NCBI RefSeq assembly: GCF_030814435.1
Contig: NZ_JAUSUW010000005.1
Span: forward strand, 62,001-126,000
Direction: 5' to 3'
Source: Peteryoungia aggregata LMG 23059
Lineage (GTDB): Bacteria; Pseudomonadota; Alphaproteobacteria; Rhizobiales; Rhizobiaceae
DNA: 64,000 bases
The translations under genes and the position numbers were made by a program. The notes below the pieces were generated by a model. It was not told the origin of the DNA. It saw only the letters and a list, made by a program, of their open reading frames with translations, and searched no databases. Shown piece after piece: positions 9,134-17,173 of the stretch; the stretch's first letter is position 1; every line of letters begins with the position of its first letter.

Positions 9134-9148
9134 GTTCTCTTTATGTTC
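9134..9148 (-). promoter_or_regulatory. LexA (SOS) box, alphaproteobacterial type
   Basis: GTTCTCTTTATGTTC is an exact match to the direct-repeat operator GTTC-N7-GTTC recognised by LexA in alphaproteobacteria. On the minus strand it overlaps the -10 region of a promoter whose -35 (TTGACA) lies at about 9168-9173 with 17-base spacing, and it is 15 bases before the ATG at 9119. The SRAP locus reads away in the other direction and may share the control. Confidence 0.85.
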
Positions 9149-9256
9149 TCATTCTCCTGACGTAGTGTCAACTATTCATCGTTGCAGGGGAGCGGCTCCT
9201 TCGACGGTGAAAAATCAAATCCTTTGGCCCTCGGCGGGGGCCCGAACGAGAGTTGC

Positions 9257-9556
9257 ATGGCAAGCCGCAAACAACGTTGGACAAAGACCCTTCTGAACGC
9301 ACGTTTTCCCCACCACGTCATCATTCCTTGGCCTGAAAGCCGCAGCGTTCAGGAACGACTGCCGATCATTTACGAAGCCAGTGCGTTGGGCGTGGGACAC
9401 TCGCGGCTCATTTCCTATGAAGCGGATGCGACCTGGCTGCTGCACAGCTTCGCCGACCGTGACATCGCTCTTCGCTTCCGTGCTTGTCATCGGGGCGAAA
9501 TGATCGAACTATCTGAAATCGATCACCTGGGATGGTGGAGGCCAGCGGAGGACGGC
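9257..9556 (+). CDS. Open in-frame domain upstream of the SRAP gene (possible separate small protein or N-terminal extension)
   Basis: From the ATG at 9257 about 100 codons stay open and run without a stop into the SRAP gene in the same frame. The translation is protein-like (RKQRWTKTLLNARFPHHVI, then SFADRDIALRFRACHRG). It resembles a small family I recall in rhizobia that begins with an RRKxxYTKxLLxxKFPH pattern and normally stands alone. There are two readings: a gene that lost its stop codon, or a long SRAP isoform. A long form would bury the catalytic Cys2 of SRAP inside the chain. Only a weak GAGAG precedes the ATG. The frame is open as far as 9182, so the start is uncertain. Confidence 0.45.
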
Positions 9557-10198
9557 ATGTGCAATCTGTACAACATCAGTACCAATCAGGAGGCCATGCG
9601 CGCGCTGGGCAAGGTTGCGAACGATATCCTCGGCAATCTCGAGCCATCGATCGATGTCTATCCGGACCGCCCAGCACCCGTGGTTCGCAACACGCCCGAC
9701 GGCGACCGTGAGCTGGCACCGCTAACTTGGGGAATGCCGTCACCAAGTTTCGTGACCAAGGGAAATCCGGACACGGGTGTGACCAATATCCGCAATATCG
9801 AATCCAGGCACTGGCAGCCATGGCGAAGCGTCGAGCACCGCTGCCTCGTTCCCTGGACGACGTTTTGCGAATGGGAAGACACGAAGCCCAGGAAGACAAA
9901 GCGCTGGTTCGCGATCAACGAGGAGAAGCCACTGGCCTTCTTCGCCGGTATCTGGACGACCTGGAATGGTGTCCGCGGTTCACAGAAAACGCAGCGGCCC
10001 GGCACCCATGAGCTCTTCGGGTTCCTGACATGCGAACCGAATGAAGTTATCGCCCCCATTCATCCGAAAGCCATGCCAGTCATTCTCACGACCGAAGAAG
10101 AGCGCGAGACCTGGATGACAGCACCGTGGGACGAGGCACTCAAACTACAACGACCGCTTCCAGCGGCAGGCATGGTCCTGCTTCCTCTTGCTGACTAG
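9557..10198 (+). CDS. SRAP-family protein (YedK/HMCES type, abasic-site DNA-protein crosslinking)
   Basis: This is a 213-residue SOS response-associated peptidase-fold protein. In this family the N-terminal Met is removed and Cys2 forms a stable thiazolidine crosslink with abasic sites in single-stranded DNA, shielding them from cleavage. The required residues are present: C2 in MCNLYN, N77 and R79 in VTNIRN, E105 in FCEWED, and H169 in APIHPKAMPVIL. The start at 9557 is chosen because Cys2 must be next to the initiator Met and because GGAGG lies 4 bases upstream (9548-9552). The frame is also open further upstream, which is odd (see the preceding entry). A LexA box about 400 bases upstream, on the divergent side, supports a role in DNA damage. 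Confidence 0.88.
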   Translation: MCNLYNISTNQEAMRALGKVANDILGNLEPSIDVYPDRPAPVVRNTPDGDRELAPLTWGMPSPSFVTKGNPDTGVTNIRNIESRHWQPWRSVEHRCLVPWTTFCEWEDTKPRKTKRWFAINEEKPLAFFAGIWTTWNGVRGSQKTQRPGTHELFGFLTCEPNEVIAPIHPKAMPVILTTEEERETWMTAPWDEALKLQRPLPAAGMVLLPLAD

Positions 10199-10805
10199 TT
10201 TTTAAGGTGTTTGCGATGCTCGTCAGCAACGTAGCGCGCTTCGACCTCGGCCATGTTCGTACAATATGCAGCAGACTGTGGCCGCTATCATCGGCCACCT
10301 CCGGGAGATCACACGGCTGCTTGATGGCCTCGGAAATGGAACGGCACTTTCGGTGCCGTTCGACCTTGAGTGGCATTGTTTTCCACAGCAGGATCATCAA
10401 ATCCCTCTCGTTGAAGAACTAAGGCGATTGCGCAATCCGGCGGATCAGCAGGAAGGTCACGGTACACGTGCATCCGGTAATCGCCGTTACGGCAAGCGCG
10501 ACCACGTGACCCCATCGCCAGTGCCTGTGCACGCGCCACAGATGTCAGCGATGTGCTTCCAGTCCGGCGGCCGTTATGACGTGTAAGTTGCGGGTTTTCG
10601 CGACGAGGCCTAGGGGATGGTGCCTTGTCGCCTCCAGTTCGCGCGGCGGCAGAACCGAGACCCAGCGCTGTTGTAGGAATTAGCCGGCGATCCCAATACA
10701 AGCTCAAGTCACTGACTGCGATCATAAAAAATGGCTTATTGCTGCAAATCCTGTCGATGATCTGAGTTCGTTTTGCTACTATTACGTGAAATTCTTGGGG
10801 GAATC
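10199..10805. other. Intergenic region with a perfect hairpin
   Basis: No gene is supported. Overlapping frames on both strands (for example 10266-10586 plus, 10309-10725 minus) look like shadows. A perfect 9-bp hairpin GAACGGCAC-TTTCG-GTGCCGTTC lies at 10339-10361. It lacks a T-run and so is not a classical terminator, although it sits downstream of the SRAP gene. The last 60 bases hold the promoter side of the Druantia operon and the GGGGGA ribosome binding site of druM. Confidence 0.5.
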
Positions 10806-12626
10806 ATGGGCCAGACAGCAATCGACCTTTATTCCGGCTGCGGCGGCATGTCGGCCGGTGCCTGCGCGGCGATACCTGATCTCGAAGTTAAATGGGCTCT
10901 GGACATCGACACCGATGCAACGCGGACCTTCCGCAAAAGCCATCCCGAAGCACTGGTCGACTGCTGCGACGTATCGCTTGTCTCCGCCGCCGACGTCGTT
11001 GAGCGCGCCGGGATCGACCAGATCGACTGGTTCTTCGCCGGGCCGACGTGCCAGGCGGTCAGCACGATGGGCGTGTTCCACCTCGATGACCCCCGCAACG
11101 CGCTGTTCGTTCACTTCATCAGATTGTTAGATGGGTTCACAGCCGTCGGACGCAAGCCGCGTCGCGTCATCATGGAGAATGTCCCCGGCGTGGTCTACGG
11201 AAAAAACCTCGTCATCGTGAAGGAGCTGTTCAAGCTCTTTGAGGACAGAGGATACAACGTTTTCGCCGATGTCGTGAATATGGCTGACTACGGTCTGCCA
11301 CAGCTCCGCAATCGCTTCTTCCTTGTCGCCACGCTGGATCCCATTCCCGCAAACTTCCCACTGCACACCCACGCATCCGATGGGTCGGGAGAGCTTCCTG
11401 AATATGTCAGTGTCAGCGAAGCAATCTCCGACCTTTCCGACTGCTCCACGGACGCGGCGGCGGTCGCCACTCTCGGGTCCATTGGCTTGCCCACCGCATT
11501 TCAGAGTTTCGTGCGCGACACCGCTGGCACGGCTCCGAACCACCATTCGAACAAGCTTTCCGATCTGAACAGGAAGCGGGTGTCCAAGGTGCCGCAGGGC
11601 GGATGCTGGAAGGATATACCGCCCGAGCTTCTGCCAGACCGCTTCCGCCGGGTGCGGCTCACGGACTACGCCACTCTTTACGGCCGCCTCCACGAGGCCA
11701 CTCCTGCCTACACGATCTCGGCTGGCTTCGGCAACGTCACCTCGGGATGCTTCACTCATCCTATGCATGACCGCGCCCTCACGGTGCGGGAAGGTGCCCG
11801 TCTGCAGGGCTTCAAGGATTCTTTCGAGTTCCTAGGCGCCCGCGAAGCGCAGTATCGGCAGGTTGGAAACGCCGTTCCTCCGTTCTTCATGATGAAGCTC
11901 GTGCGCCATCTTCTCGCCGGAGCAGCCGAGGGCGTTCCTGCGCGGATGACCTCCGAGGTGATCGCCAGCGGCCGCAAACTTCCCCCGATGGTGAAGCGGT
12001 ACATGAACAAGAGAAACGACTCTGAGCGGTCGGGAGACGGCTACGGGAGTGGAACCTACTGGCCCGCCGGGTGGGGCGAGCCGATCCCCGCCGACGCAGT
12101 GGCCGCGAACGGATATCGCTTGAGTAATGTGAAGCTTCGGTACCGTCGACGGGACGAGTGGCGCACCTCGCGCGACACGTTCGCCGATCAGGATCTCGTC
12201 GCCGTCTACGAGGAGCAGCAGCGCCGCGAGACCGATGGCGCAGGTATGATTGCGCTGCCTCTGACGAAGGAAGGCGACGTCGACGCGATCGACCGGGCGA
12301 TCGTCCAGCTTCTCGCCATCGTCGGATCGAAGCCGGGGCAGATCGAGCTCGGCATCCCCGTCCGCTATCTCCGCGCACGCCTGAGACTGCTGCACGACCA
12401 GCTTTCGGAGCGGCGCGTCTCGGACCTTCCTCAATTGGCGGTGCCGGAGGATGGAAACGCCGTCCTGCTTGGAAGCCACGAGGGAATCTTTCGTCTCGCG
12501 CGGCTGACCTTCGAGGACACGAACATGTCACCGGATGCATCGCTTAAGGCTCCGCATCTTGTGCTTCACCTTGAGCCGCCGCGCCAGCAGGGCAGGGCCA
12601 AGTCCGAGGAACTCCGCTACCGATAG
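10806..12626 (+). CDS. druM: Cytosine-C5 DNA methyltransferase, Druantia type II DruM
   Basis: This 606-residue C5-cytosine methyltransferase modifies host DNA and is the methylase component of a type II Druantia system. Motif I (DLYSGCGGMS) is at residues 7-16. The catalytic loop GPTCQAVSTMG places the nucleophile at C82, preceded by Thr rather than the common Pro. The ENV motif (MENVPG) is at about 123-128, QLRNRF near 165-170, and motif X (QVGNAVPP) near 350. A target-recognition region lies between. About 230 residues follow motif X as an extra C-terminal domain, unusual for plain Dcm enzymes. The start at ATG 10806 is preceded by GGGGGA; an alternative upstream start at 10773 is less likely. 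It is the first gene of a four-gene operon with short gaps (51, 3 and 5 bases). Confidence 0.85.
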   Translation: MGQTAIDLYSGCGGMSAGACAAIPDLEVKWALDIDTDATRTFRKSHPEALVDCCDVSLVSAADVVERAGIDQIDWFFAGPTCQAVSTMGVFHLDDPRNALFVHFIRLLDGFTAVGRKPRRVIMENVPGVVYGKNLVIVKELFKLFEDRGYNVFADVVNMADYGLPQLRNRFFLVATLDPIPANFPLHTHASDGSGELPEYVSVSEAISDLSDCSTDAAAVATLGSIGLPTAFQSFVRDTAGTAPNHHSNKLSDLNRKRVSKVPQGGCWKDIPPELLPDRFRRVRLTDYATLYGRLHEATPAYTISAGFGNVTSGCFTHPMHDRALTVREGARLQGFKDSFEFLGAREAQYRQVGNAVPPFFMMKLVRHLLAGAAEGVPARMTSEVIASGRKLPPMVKRYMNKRNDSERSGDGYGSGTYWPAGWGEPIPADAVAANGYRLSNVKLRYRRRDEWRTSRDTFADQDLVAVYEEQQRRETDGAGMIALPLTKEGDVDAIDRAIVQLLAIVGSKPGQIELGIPVRYLRARLRLLHDQLSERRVSDLPQLAVPEDGNAVLLGSHEGIFRLARLTFEDTNMSPDASLKAPHLVLHLEPPRQQGRAKSEELRYR

Positions 12627-12677
12627 GGGATCGGGTCAGGCTTCGGTTGGGGATTTAAGGGGGGAGGCGAAGGAAAA

Positions 12678-15128
12678 TTGAGAAACTTCGAGGCGGAATG
12701 CATCGAAAGGTATTTTCTGGCTCCGGGCAGCACCGGTCCGGTCGGCAGTGTCTACGTCGCCGATGACGATCTCCTCGACATCTTTGGGGTCACCGATTTG
12801 GAAGAGGCTCGCAAGCAGCTCATCAAGACCCTTCCGCACATCGACATCCTCAAGGCTCGTTTTTCCGGCGACATGGCACCGAGGAAGGGGAACGACCCTG
12901 ACTACGTGAGGATCCTTGTGTTCCTCTGCTGGATGCAGACGACCGAGACAAGACAACGCGGGGATCGAGACTTCCGCGACGATCTTCTAGGAAAGCAGCT
13001 CAACGAGTATTTCACCGGGTTCCCGATGAACGGTCTCGACCTAATGTGGCGGCATCTGAAGGAGTTTCTTTGGCGGGAACATCAGATAGATCTGGTGCTG
13101 CCCGAGAACATTCCGAACAATATCAGCCGCATCGGCCGCACGCTACAAATGGCTTTTCCGACCTGGCGCCACAAGGTGGAACTGCGAAAGGTACGGGATT
13201 CCATTCCTCCGGAACGACTTCTTGATCCGCTTACCGTCGCTAATAAAATCACGACGGCCAACATGAGCGGCCAGACGATGCAGTCGTTCGTGTACAACTT
13301 CGAAAAATTCGACATCGCGCGGAAACGCGGCGCGCGCGAATACATGGAGACACCCTTCTGGCAGGCATGGTATTCGCTCGTGGCGGAACAGGCTGCGCTC
13401 GAAGAGGTCGAGGTCGCGGAGGGCGATTTCGGCGAACACGAGCTGTTTCGGGTTTCTCCGCTCGGCGACCGGGTGCCGATTGCGACCCCCGAGGAGGCGC
13501 TCAGATTCATTCCCAAGGCTCTTGGAAAGCTGGTTCGGAACGGGATCGTGTTTCTCGAAAACAGCGGCTGGGGCAAATACCGGGCAGGAACATCGCCCTC
13601 CAACATCCTCCTGATGACAAGCTCCAAGCTCGCCTTATGCGAGGCTGACGCTATCCGATCTGTTGCCGCACTGAACGCCAACTGGGTGGTGGCCCACTTT
13701 CGAAACCAGGTCGGAGGCGGTGCCCAAACGGCAGGGGCCCCGAGGGAATTCAGGTGGCGGGACGGCATTAAGGTTGGTGGGGCGTACCTTGGCCGCACGC
13801 CGCTGGCTCCGATGATTGCAGGCCCAATGCCGGCCGCCATCCGCGTCGAGAAGAACGGCAAGCCAGTCGACATGGTTCGCAACGAAGAGGGTCTATCGTT
13901 TCCGAATGGAATCTATTCAGGAGCGTTCGTCGCTCGCAGCAACCGGGAGATCCGCGAGATCCTGCTTGTCCCGCGGGCGAACGAGGTCGGAGAGCTGCGT
14001 CGGCTTTCCTTCGACTTCGGAAGAGAGATTTCGGAGGATGAGTTCCACCACGACACTGTGCCATCGCTTGTTACCACACTCGAAGACTGGGCCGGAGACC
14101 GCGTACCTCCCTGCGATGAGTTGGTAACGATTGGCGAGGCGCTCTACGAACGGACGGCGCGGGGGCTTTCGTTCTCCCAGGCGATCGAGATCATCCAGAG
14201 AGGCATGCCCGAGAACGACCGCCCATCCGAGTGGGATCTGCTTCGATCCTTCTCCGATGCTGGCTGGCTGGAGATGACGTTGCTGCGCCATTTCCCGGTC
14301 CGCCGGATACTTCAGAATCATCTGATGGCCGAGCGTGTCGGCACCGATCTTGTTAGGATCAGCGGCCCGACGCCGATCGCGGTGCTCGAACGCCTTTATG
14401 CCGCGGCGGGAGCCGCCGGAGCCAGGATTGAGATATGGAATGGCTTGTCGAAATGGGCGCTGCCCAGATACGCCGTCAGGTGTCCGGACGAGCGCGTGCG
14501 CCGCGACTTCATGGAAAGGATGGCCATCGCCGAAAAGCCCACGTCGAAGCAGGCGCGCGCCGATGTCGGCGATCCCGACGGCGTGCACGGCTACCAGGTG
14601 ATTGGCAGGCTCGATGAGGAGCGTGGATTCTTCGCAGTCCGCTACGACGACAAAATTGCCGACGGTCTCTACAGACTCGAAAGGAAGGAATCTCGCAATC
14701 CCTTCCTCTACCGCTCGGTAGTCGATGGAAAGCCTGTGAGGACGTTCGTCTCTCCTTCCGTGGCGATTCTCTCCCACCATCTGCGCGCTGGTGGCCCGGT
14801 ATTCCTCCATTCAGGCGGCATTCTCAAGCCACTGCGCTCTCGCGTCCTCCTTCCGTCGAGCTGGGCGAGATGGGCATCCGACAGGGTTCTCTGCAATGCC
14901 GCGCCTAGCGCTTCCGAAGATGGGTGGCAGTACCAATACGCCGTTGGCGCTTCCTCCCTCACGGCCATTTCAGGCCTCGTGTCCGTCACGGACAAGGAGG
15001 GAGACGAAGCAGGAAGCCCGCAGTGGATAGACAGGTTTCTCGCATCGGCCTCGAACCGGGGCCGGGCGATCTATAACACGAGATTACGGACGACGCGGAT
15101 CGCCCGCGTCATGTCCGAAAAGAGATAG
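12678..15128 (+). CDS. druF: Druantia type II protein DruF
   Basis: This is an 816-residue soluble protein without a catalytic motif I can name. It is called DruF from its place between a Druantia-type methylase and the druG and druE genes, and from its size. The translation starts at TTG with a strong GGAGG/AAGGA region just upstream; no ATG is close. The N-terminal 300 residues are mixed helical (KEFLWREHQIDLVLP, RKVRDSIPPERLLDP). The middle carries FLENSGWGKYRAGTSPSNILLM, and the C-terminal half is strand-rich (VHGYQVIGRLDEERGFFAVRYD). DruF has, to my knowledge, no established biochemical role; it is needed as part of the type II module. The gap to druG is only 3 bases. Confidence 0.75.
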   Translation: MRNFEAECIERYFLAPGSTGPVGSVYVADDDLLDIFGVTDLEEARKQLIKTLPHIDILKARFSGDMAPRKGNDPDYVRILVFLCWMQTTETRQRGDRDFRDDLLGKQLNEYFTGFPMNGLDLMWRHLKEFLWREHQIDLVLPENIPNNISRIGRTLQMAFPTWRHKVELRKVRDSIPPERLLDPLTVANKITTANMSGQTMQSFVYNFEKFDIARKRGAREYMETPFWQAWYSLVAEQAALEEVEVAEGDFGEHELFRVSPLGDRVPIATPEEALRFIPKALGKLVRNGIVFLENSGWGKYRAGTSPSNILLMTSSKLALCEADAIRSVAALNANWVVAHFRNQVGGGAQTAGAPREFRWRDGIKVGGAYLGRTPLAPMIAGPMPAAIRVEKNGKPVDMVRNEEGLSFPNGIYSGAFVARSNREIREILLVPRANEVGELRRLSFDFGREISEDEFHHDTVPSLVTTLEDWAGDRVPPCDELVTIGEALYERTARGLSFSQAIEIIQRGMPENDRPSEWDLLRSFSDAGWLEMTLLRHFPVRRILQNHLMAERVGTDLVRISGPTPIAVLERLYAAAGAAGARIEIWNGLSKWALPRYAVRCPDERVRRDFMERMAIAEKPTSKQARADVGDPDGVHGYQVIGRLDEERGFFAVRYDDKIADGLYRLERKESRNPFLYRSVVDGKPVRTFVSPSVAILSHHLRAGGPVFLHSGGILKPLRSRVLLPSSWARWASDRVLCNAAPSASEDGWQYQYAVGASSLTAISGLVSVTDKEGDEAGSPQWIDRFLASASNRGRAIYNTRLRTTRIARVMSEKR

Positions 15129-15131
15129 AAG

Positions 15132-17168
15132 ATGTCAGTATCAGGCAAGACGGTTTACAGAGTGAGACAGTTGGTCGCGCACGATGTGGCGATCATTGCT
15201 GAAGTGAAGAACGGCGAGGCCCACGGCGGCAAGGTCAAGGAGACCCGCGATAGCAGGATAGCGCTTGGCGGCACCGATTCCTTTTGGCTGGTTGGCGGCG
15301 AGAAGAAGGAGCAGAAGCTGGTCGTTCTCAAGGATGACGCTTCAGTTCCCGCGTTCGCATCCACCGTCTCGAGCGTGGCCTCCCGTATCCGCGCCAGCTC
15401 CGTCTTCGAGCTCCCGAAGATCGTCAACGAGAACGCAGGCCCCGGAAAGTTCGATGCCGTATCTTTCACTACTGCGACAAAACTGAATGTCGGCTACAGC
15501 CCGCAGGACGGCGGCTACGAGGAACTTGTTTACGCCCTTTCGGAGGGCACGCTGCACATTCCCGTTGAGGCGACCATCGCGGCGATCGAGGTCCGGTCCG
15601 GTCATTGGATGACATCGGGTTTCGAACATCTCCCGGGAGGGCGATACGGATTGCGCCAGCAATCCCTTCGGTCGATTGCCACGGCTGCGCTTGAGAACCG
15701 CCCCGACACCATCAAGCTGGGCAATGGCCTTGTCGTGTTCGTCTCTCCGGCCAAATGGTCGGAGCCAAAGAGCACGGATCTGCGGTCGGAGGAGGAGATC
15801 CGCCAGTCGGTGGAGCGGTGGCTCTCGAGATCGAAGGCGGCGCTTAGACTTCCAAGCGACGCTGGTTCACTGGAGCCGGTGGAACTGCTGCGAATGCTGG
15901 AAGACAGAACAGTTAGCGAGGATGACAAGGCTGACCTCGCATCCATAGCGGGACACCTGTCAAAGCGCAGTGAGCTTGCCGACATCCTGCCGGAGATTCT
16001 GGCACGCGACCCCTCGTTCAGGGAAAGGCTCGCGAGCTTCGAGGAAACGGAGAAGGCACGCCTGCGATCCGAGCTGGAAGAGCGGATCCGTCGGGAGTCG
16101 GAGGTGGAAAGCGCGAGGCTTGCTGCGCTTCGGATCGAAGTCTCGGACGCGGAAACGAAGCTGGCGACTTTCTCCCACCGGGAGATGCTCGTGAGAAGCG
16201 AGACCGAGAAGCACGAGGATAATCTGCGCAGCAAGATTGTAAGCGCAGCGGAAGGGTTAAGGAGCGAATCCTCCCGCGAAACTGCGGCCATACGCGACGA
16301 GGTCGCCCGCCTCCGTGATGACATGGCCCAGATCGCCGCCGCCGCGCCCGCCGTTTTGGCGCCATCCGTGGAGGAACAGGCCAGGGAGATCACAGCGGCC
16401 ACGCAGGCGCCGCTGGTCGCTTCGGACGAGCAAAGGAAGGAGACCCTCTACGAGCTGGCTGTCGCGACCGGCCTGACGCTTCCAGACGTTGCCGCCGTCG
16501 TCGCGACATTCACACACATCATTCCGGTGCTTCTCGGACCTGATTCCTCGTCGGGTGCAGTCGATATCGCCACGGCGCTAGCCGGGGACGATGCCGCCAT
16601 CGTCTTCTGCGATCCCACCAAGATCTCCCTGACCGACCTCCTAAACGACGAGCATTCCGGTCTTAGAATAACAATCGACAAGGCGAAGCAGTGGCCCGAT
16701 GTGCTTTTCGCCGCAGCCTTGTGCAGCATCACAAGCGGCCCTTGCGAATACTGGATTCCCCAGATGATCGAGATGAGGAGGGTTGGGCGTCTTCCGCGCA
16801 ACCTCGCGCTCGTCGCAAGCGCTGGCGCGGACGGCCTGAGGGTTCCGATCCCGGAATCCACATTGCGACACCTGTTCCCGCTGAAGCCGTCCAAGAGCCC
16901 GCGTCCCGGATCGACGAAGTTCGAAGGGTTCTGGCCTACGTCGAACCTGGATCCGGAGAGAGTCCGCGAGGCGGTAGAGGTTCTCGTTGACCGCAAGATG
17001 GAAGGTTCCGCAATGCAGAGAACTGCAAAGGCGGTCGCACGCGCCCCGTCGTGGACGAAGGTTCCCGAGGTAGTCGAAGTCTTCATGAATCAGGCGAAGT
17101 GGCTTGAAGCGATGGCCGAAGGCAACGAGCACGAATACGACGAATATTTCATAAATATTGAGGGCTGA
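15132..17168 (+). CDS. druG: Druantia type II protein DruG (coiled coil)
   Basis: This 678-residue protein is assigned as DruG by operon position. The N-terminal part (1-220) is strand-rich and without known motifs. A long charged coiled coil covers about residues 295-420 (EKARLRSELEERIRRESEVE, later RDEVARLRDDMAQIAA). The C-terminal part begins with HIIPVLLGPDSSSGAVDIATAL near 462-483, which looks like a P-loop ATPase motif A lacking the Gly-Lys-Thr, followed by AAIVFCDPTKIS and an AAA-like arrangement. It could be a degenerate NTPase acting as a scaffold. It sits 3 bases after druF and 5 bases before druE, so the proteins are made together and probably act in one complex. Confidence 0.75.
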   Translation: MSVSGKTVYRVRQLVAHDVAIIAEVKNGEAHGGKVKETRDSRIALGGTDSFWLVGGEKKEQKLVVLKDDASVPAFASTVSSVASRIRASSVFELPKIVNENAGPGKFDAVSFTTATKLNVGYSPQDGGYEELVYALSEGTLHIPVEATIAAIEVRSGHWMTSGFEHLPGGRYGLRQQSLRSIATAALENRPDTIKLGNGLVVFVSPAKWSEPKSTDLRSEEEIRQSVERWLSRSKAALRLPSDAGSLEPVELLRMLEDRTVSEDDKADLASIAGHLSKRSELADILPEILARDPSFRERLASFEETEKARLRSELEERIRRESEVESARLAALRIEVSDAETKLATFSHREMLVRSETEKHEDNLRSKIVSAAEGLRSESSRETAAIRDEVARLRDDMAQIAAAAPAVLAPSVEEQAREITAATQAPLVASDEQRKETLYELAVATGLTLPDVAAVVATFTHIIPVLLGPDSSSGAVDIATALAGDDAAIVFCDPTKISLTDLLNDEHSGLRITIDKAKQWPDVLFAAALCSITSGPCEYWIPQMIEMRRVGRLPRNLALVASAGADGLRVPIPESTLRHLFPLKPSKSPRPGSTKFEGFWPTSNLDPERVREAVEVLVDRKMEGSAMQRTAKAVARAPSWTKVPEVVEVFMNQAKWLEAMAEGNEHEYDEYFINIEG

Positions 17169-17173
17169 AGAAC

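Noticed and set aside
10266..10586. 106-codon plus frame after the SRAP gene
   Set aside because: Overlaps other frames on both strands and lacks a ribosome binding site; only the hairpin inside it is notable.
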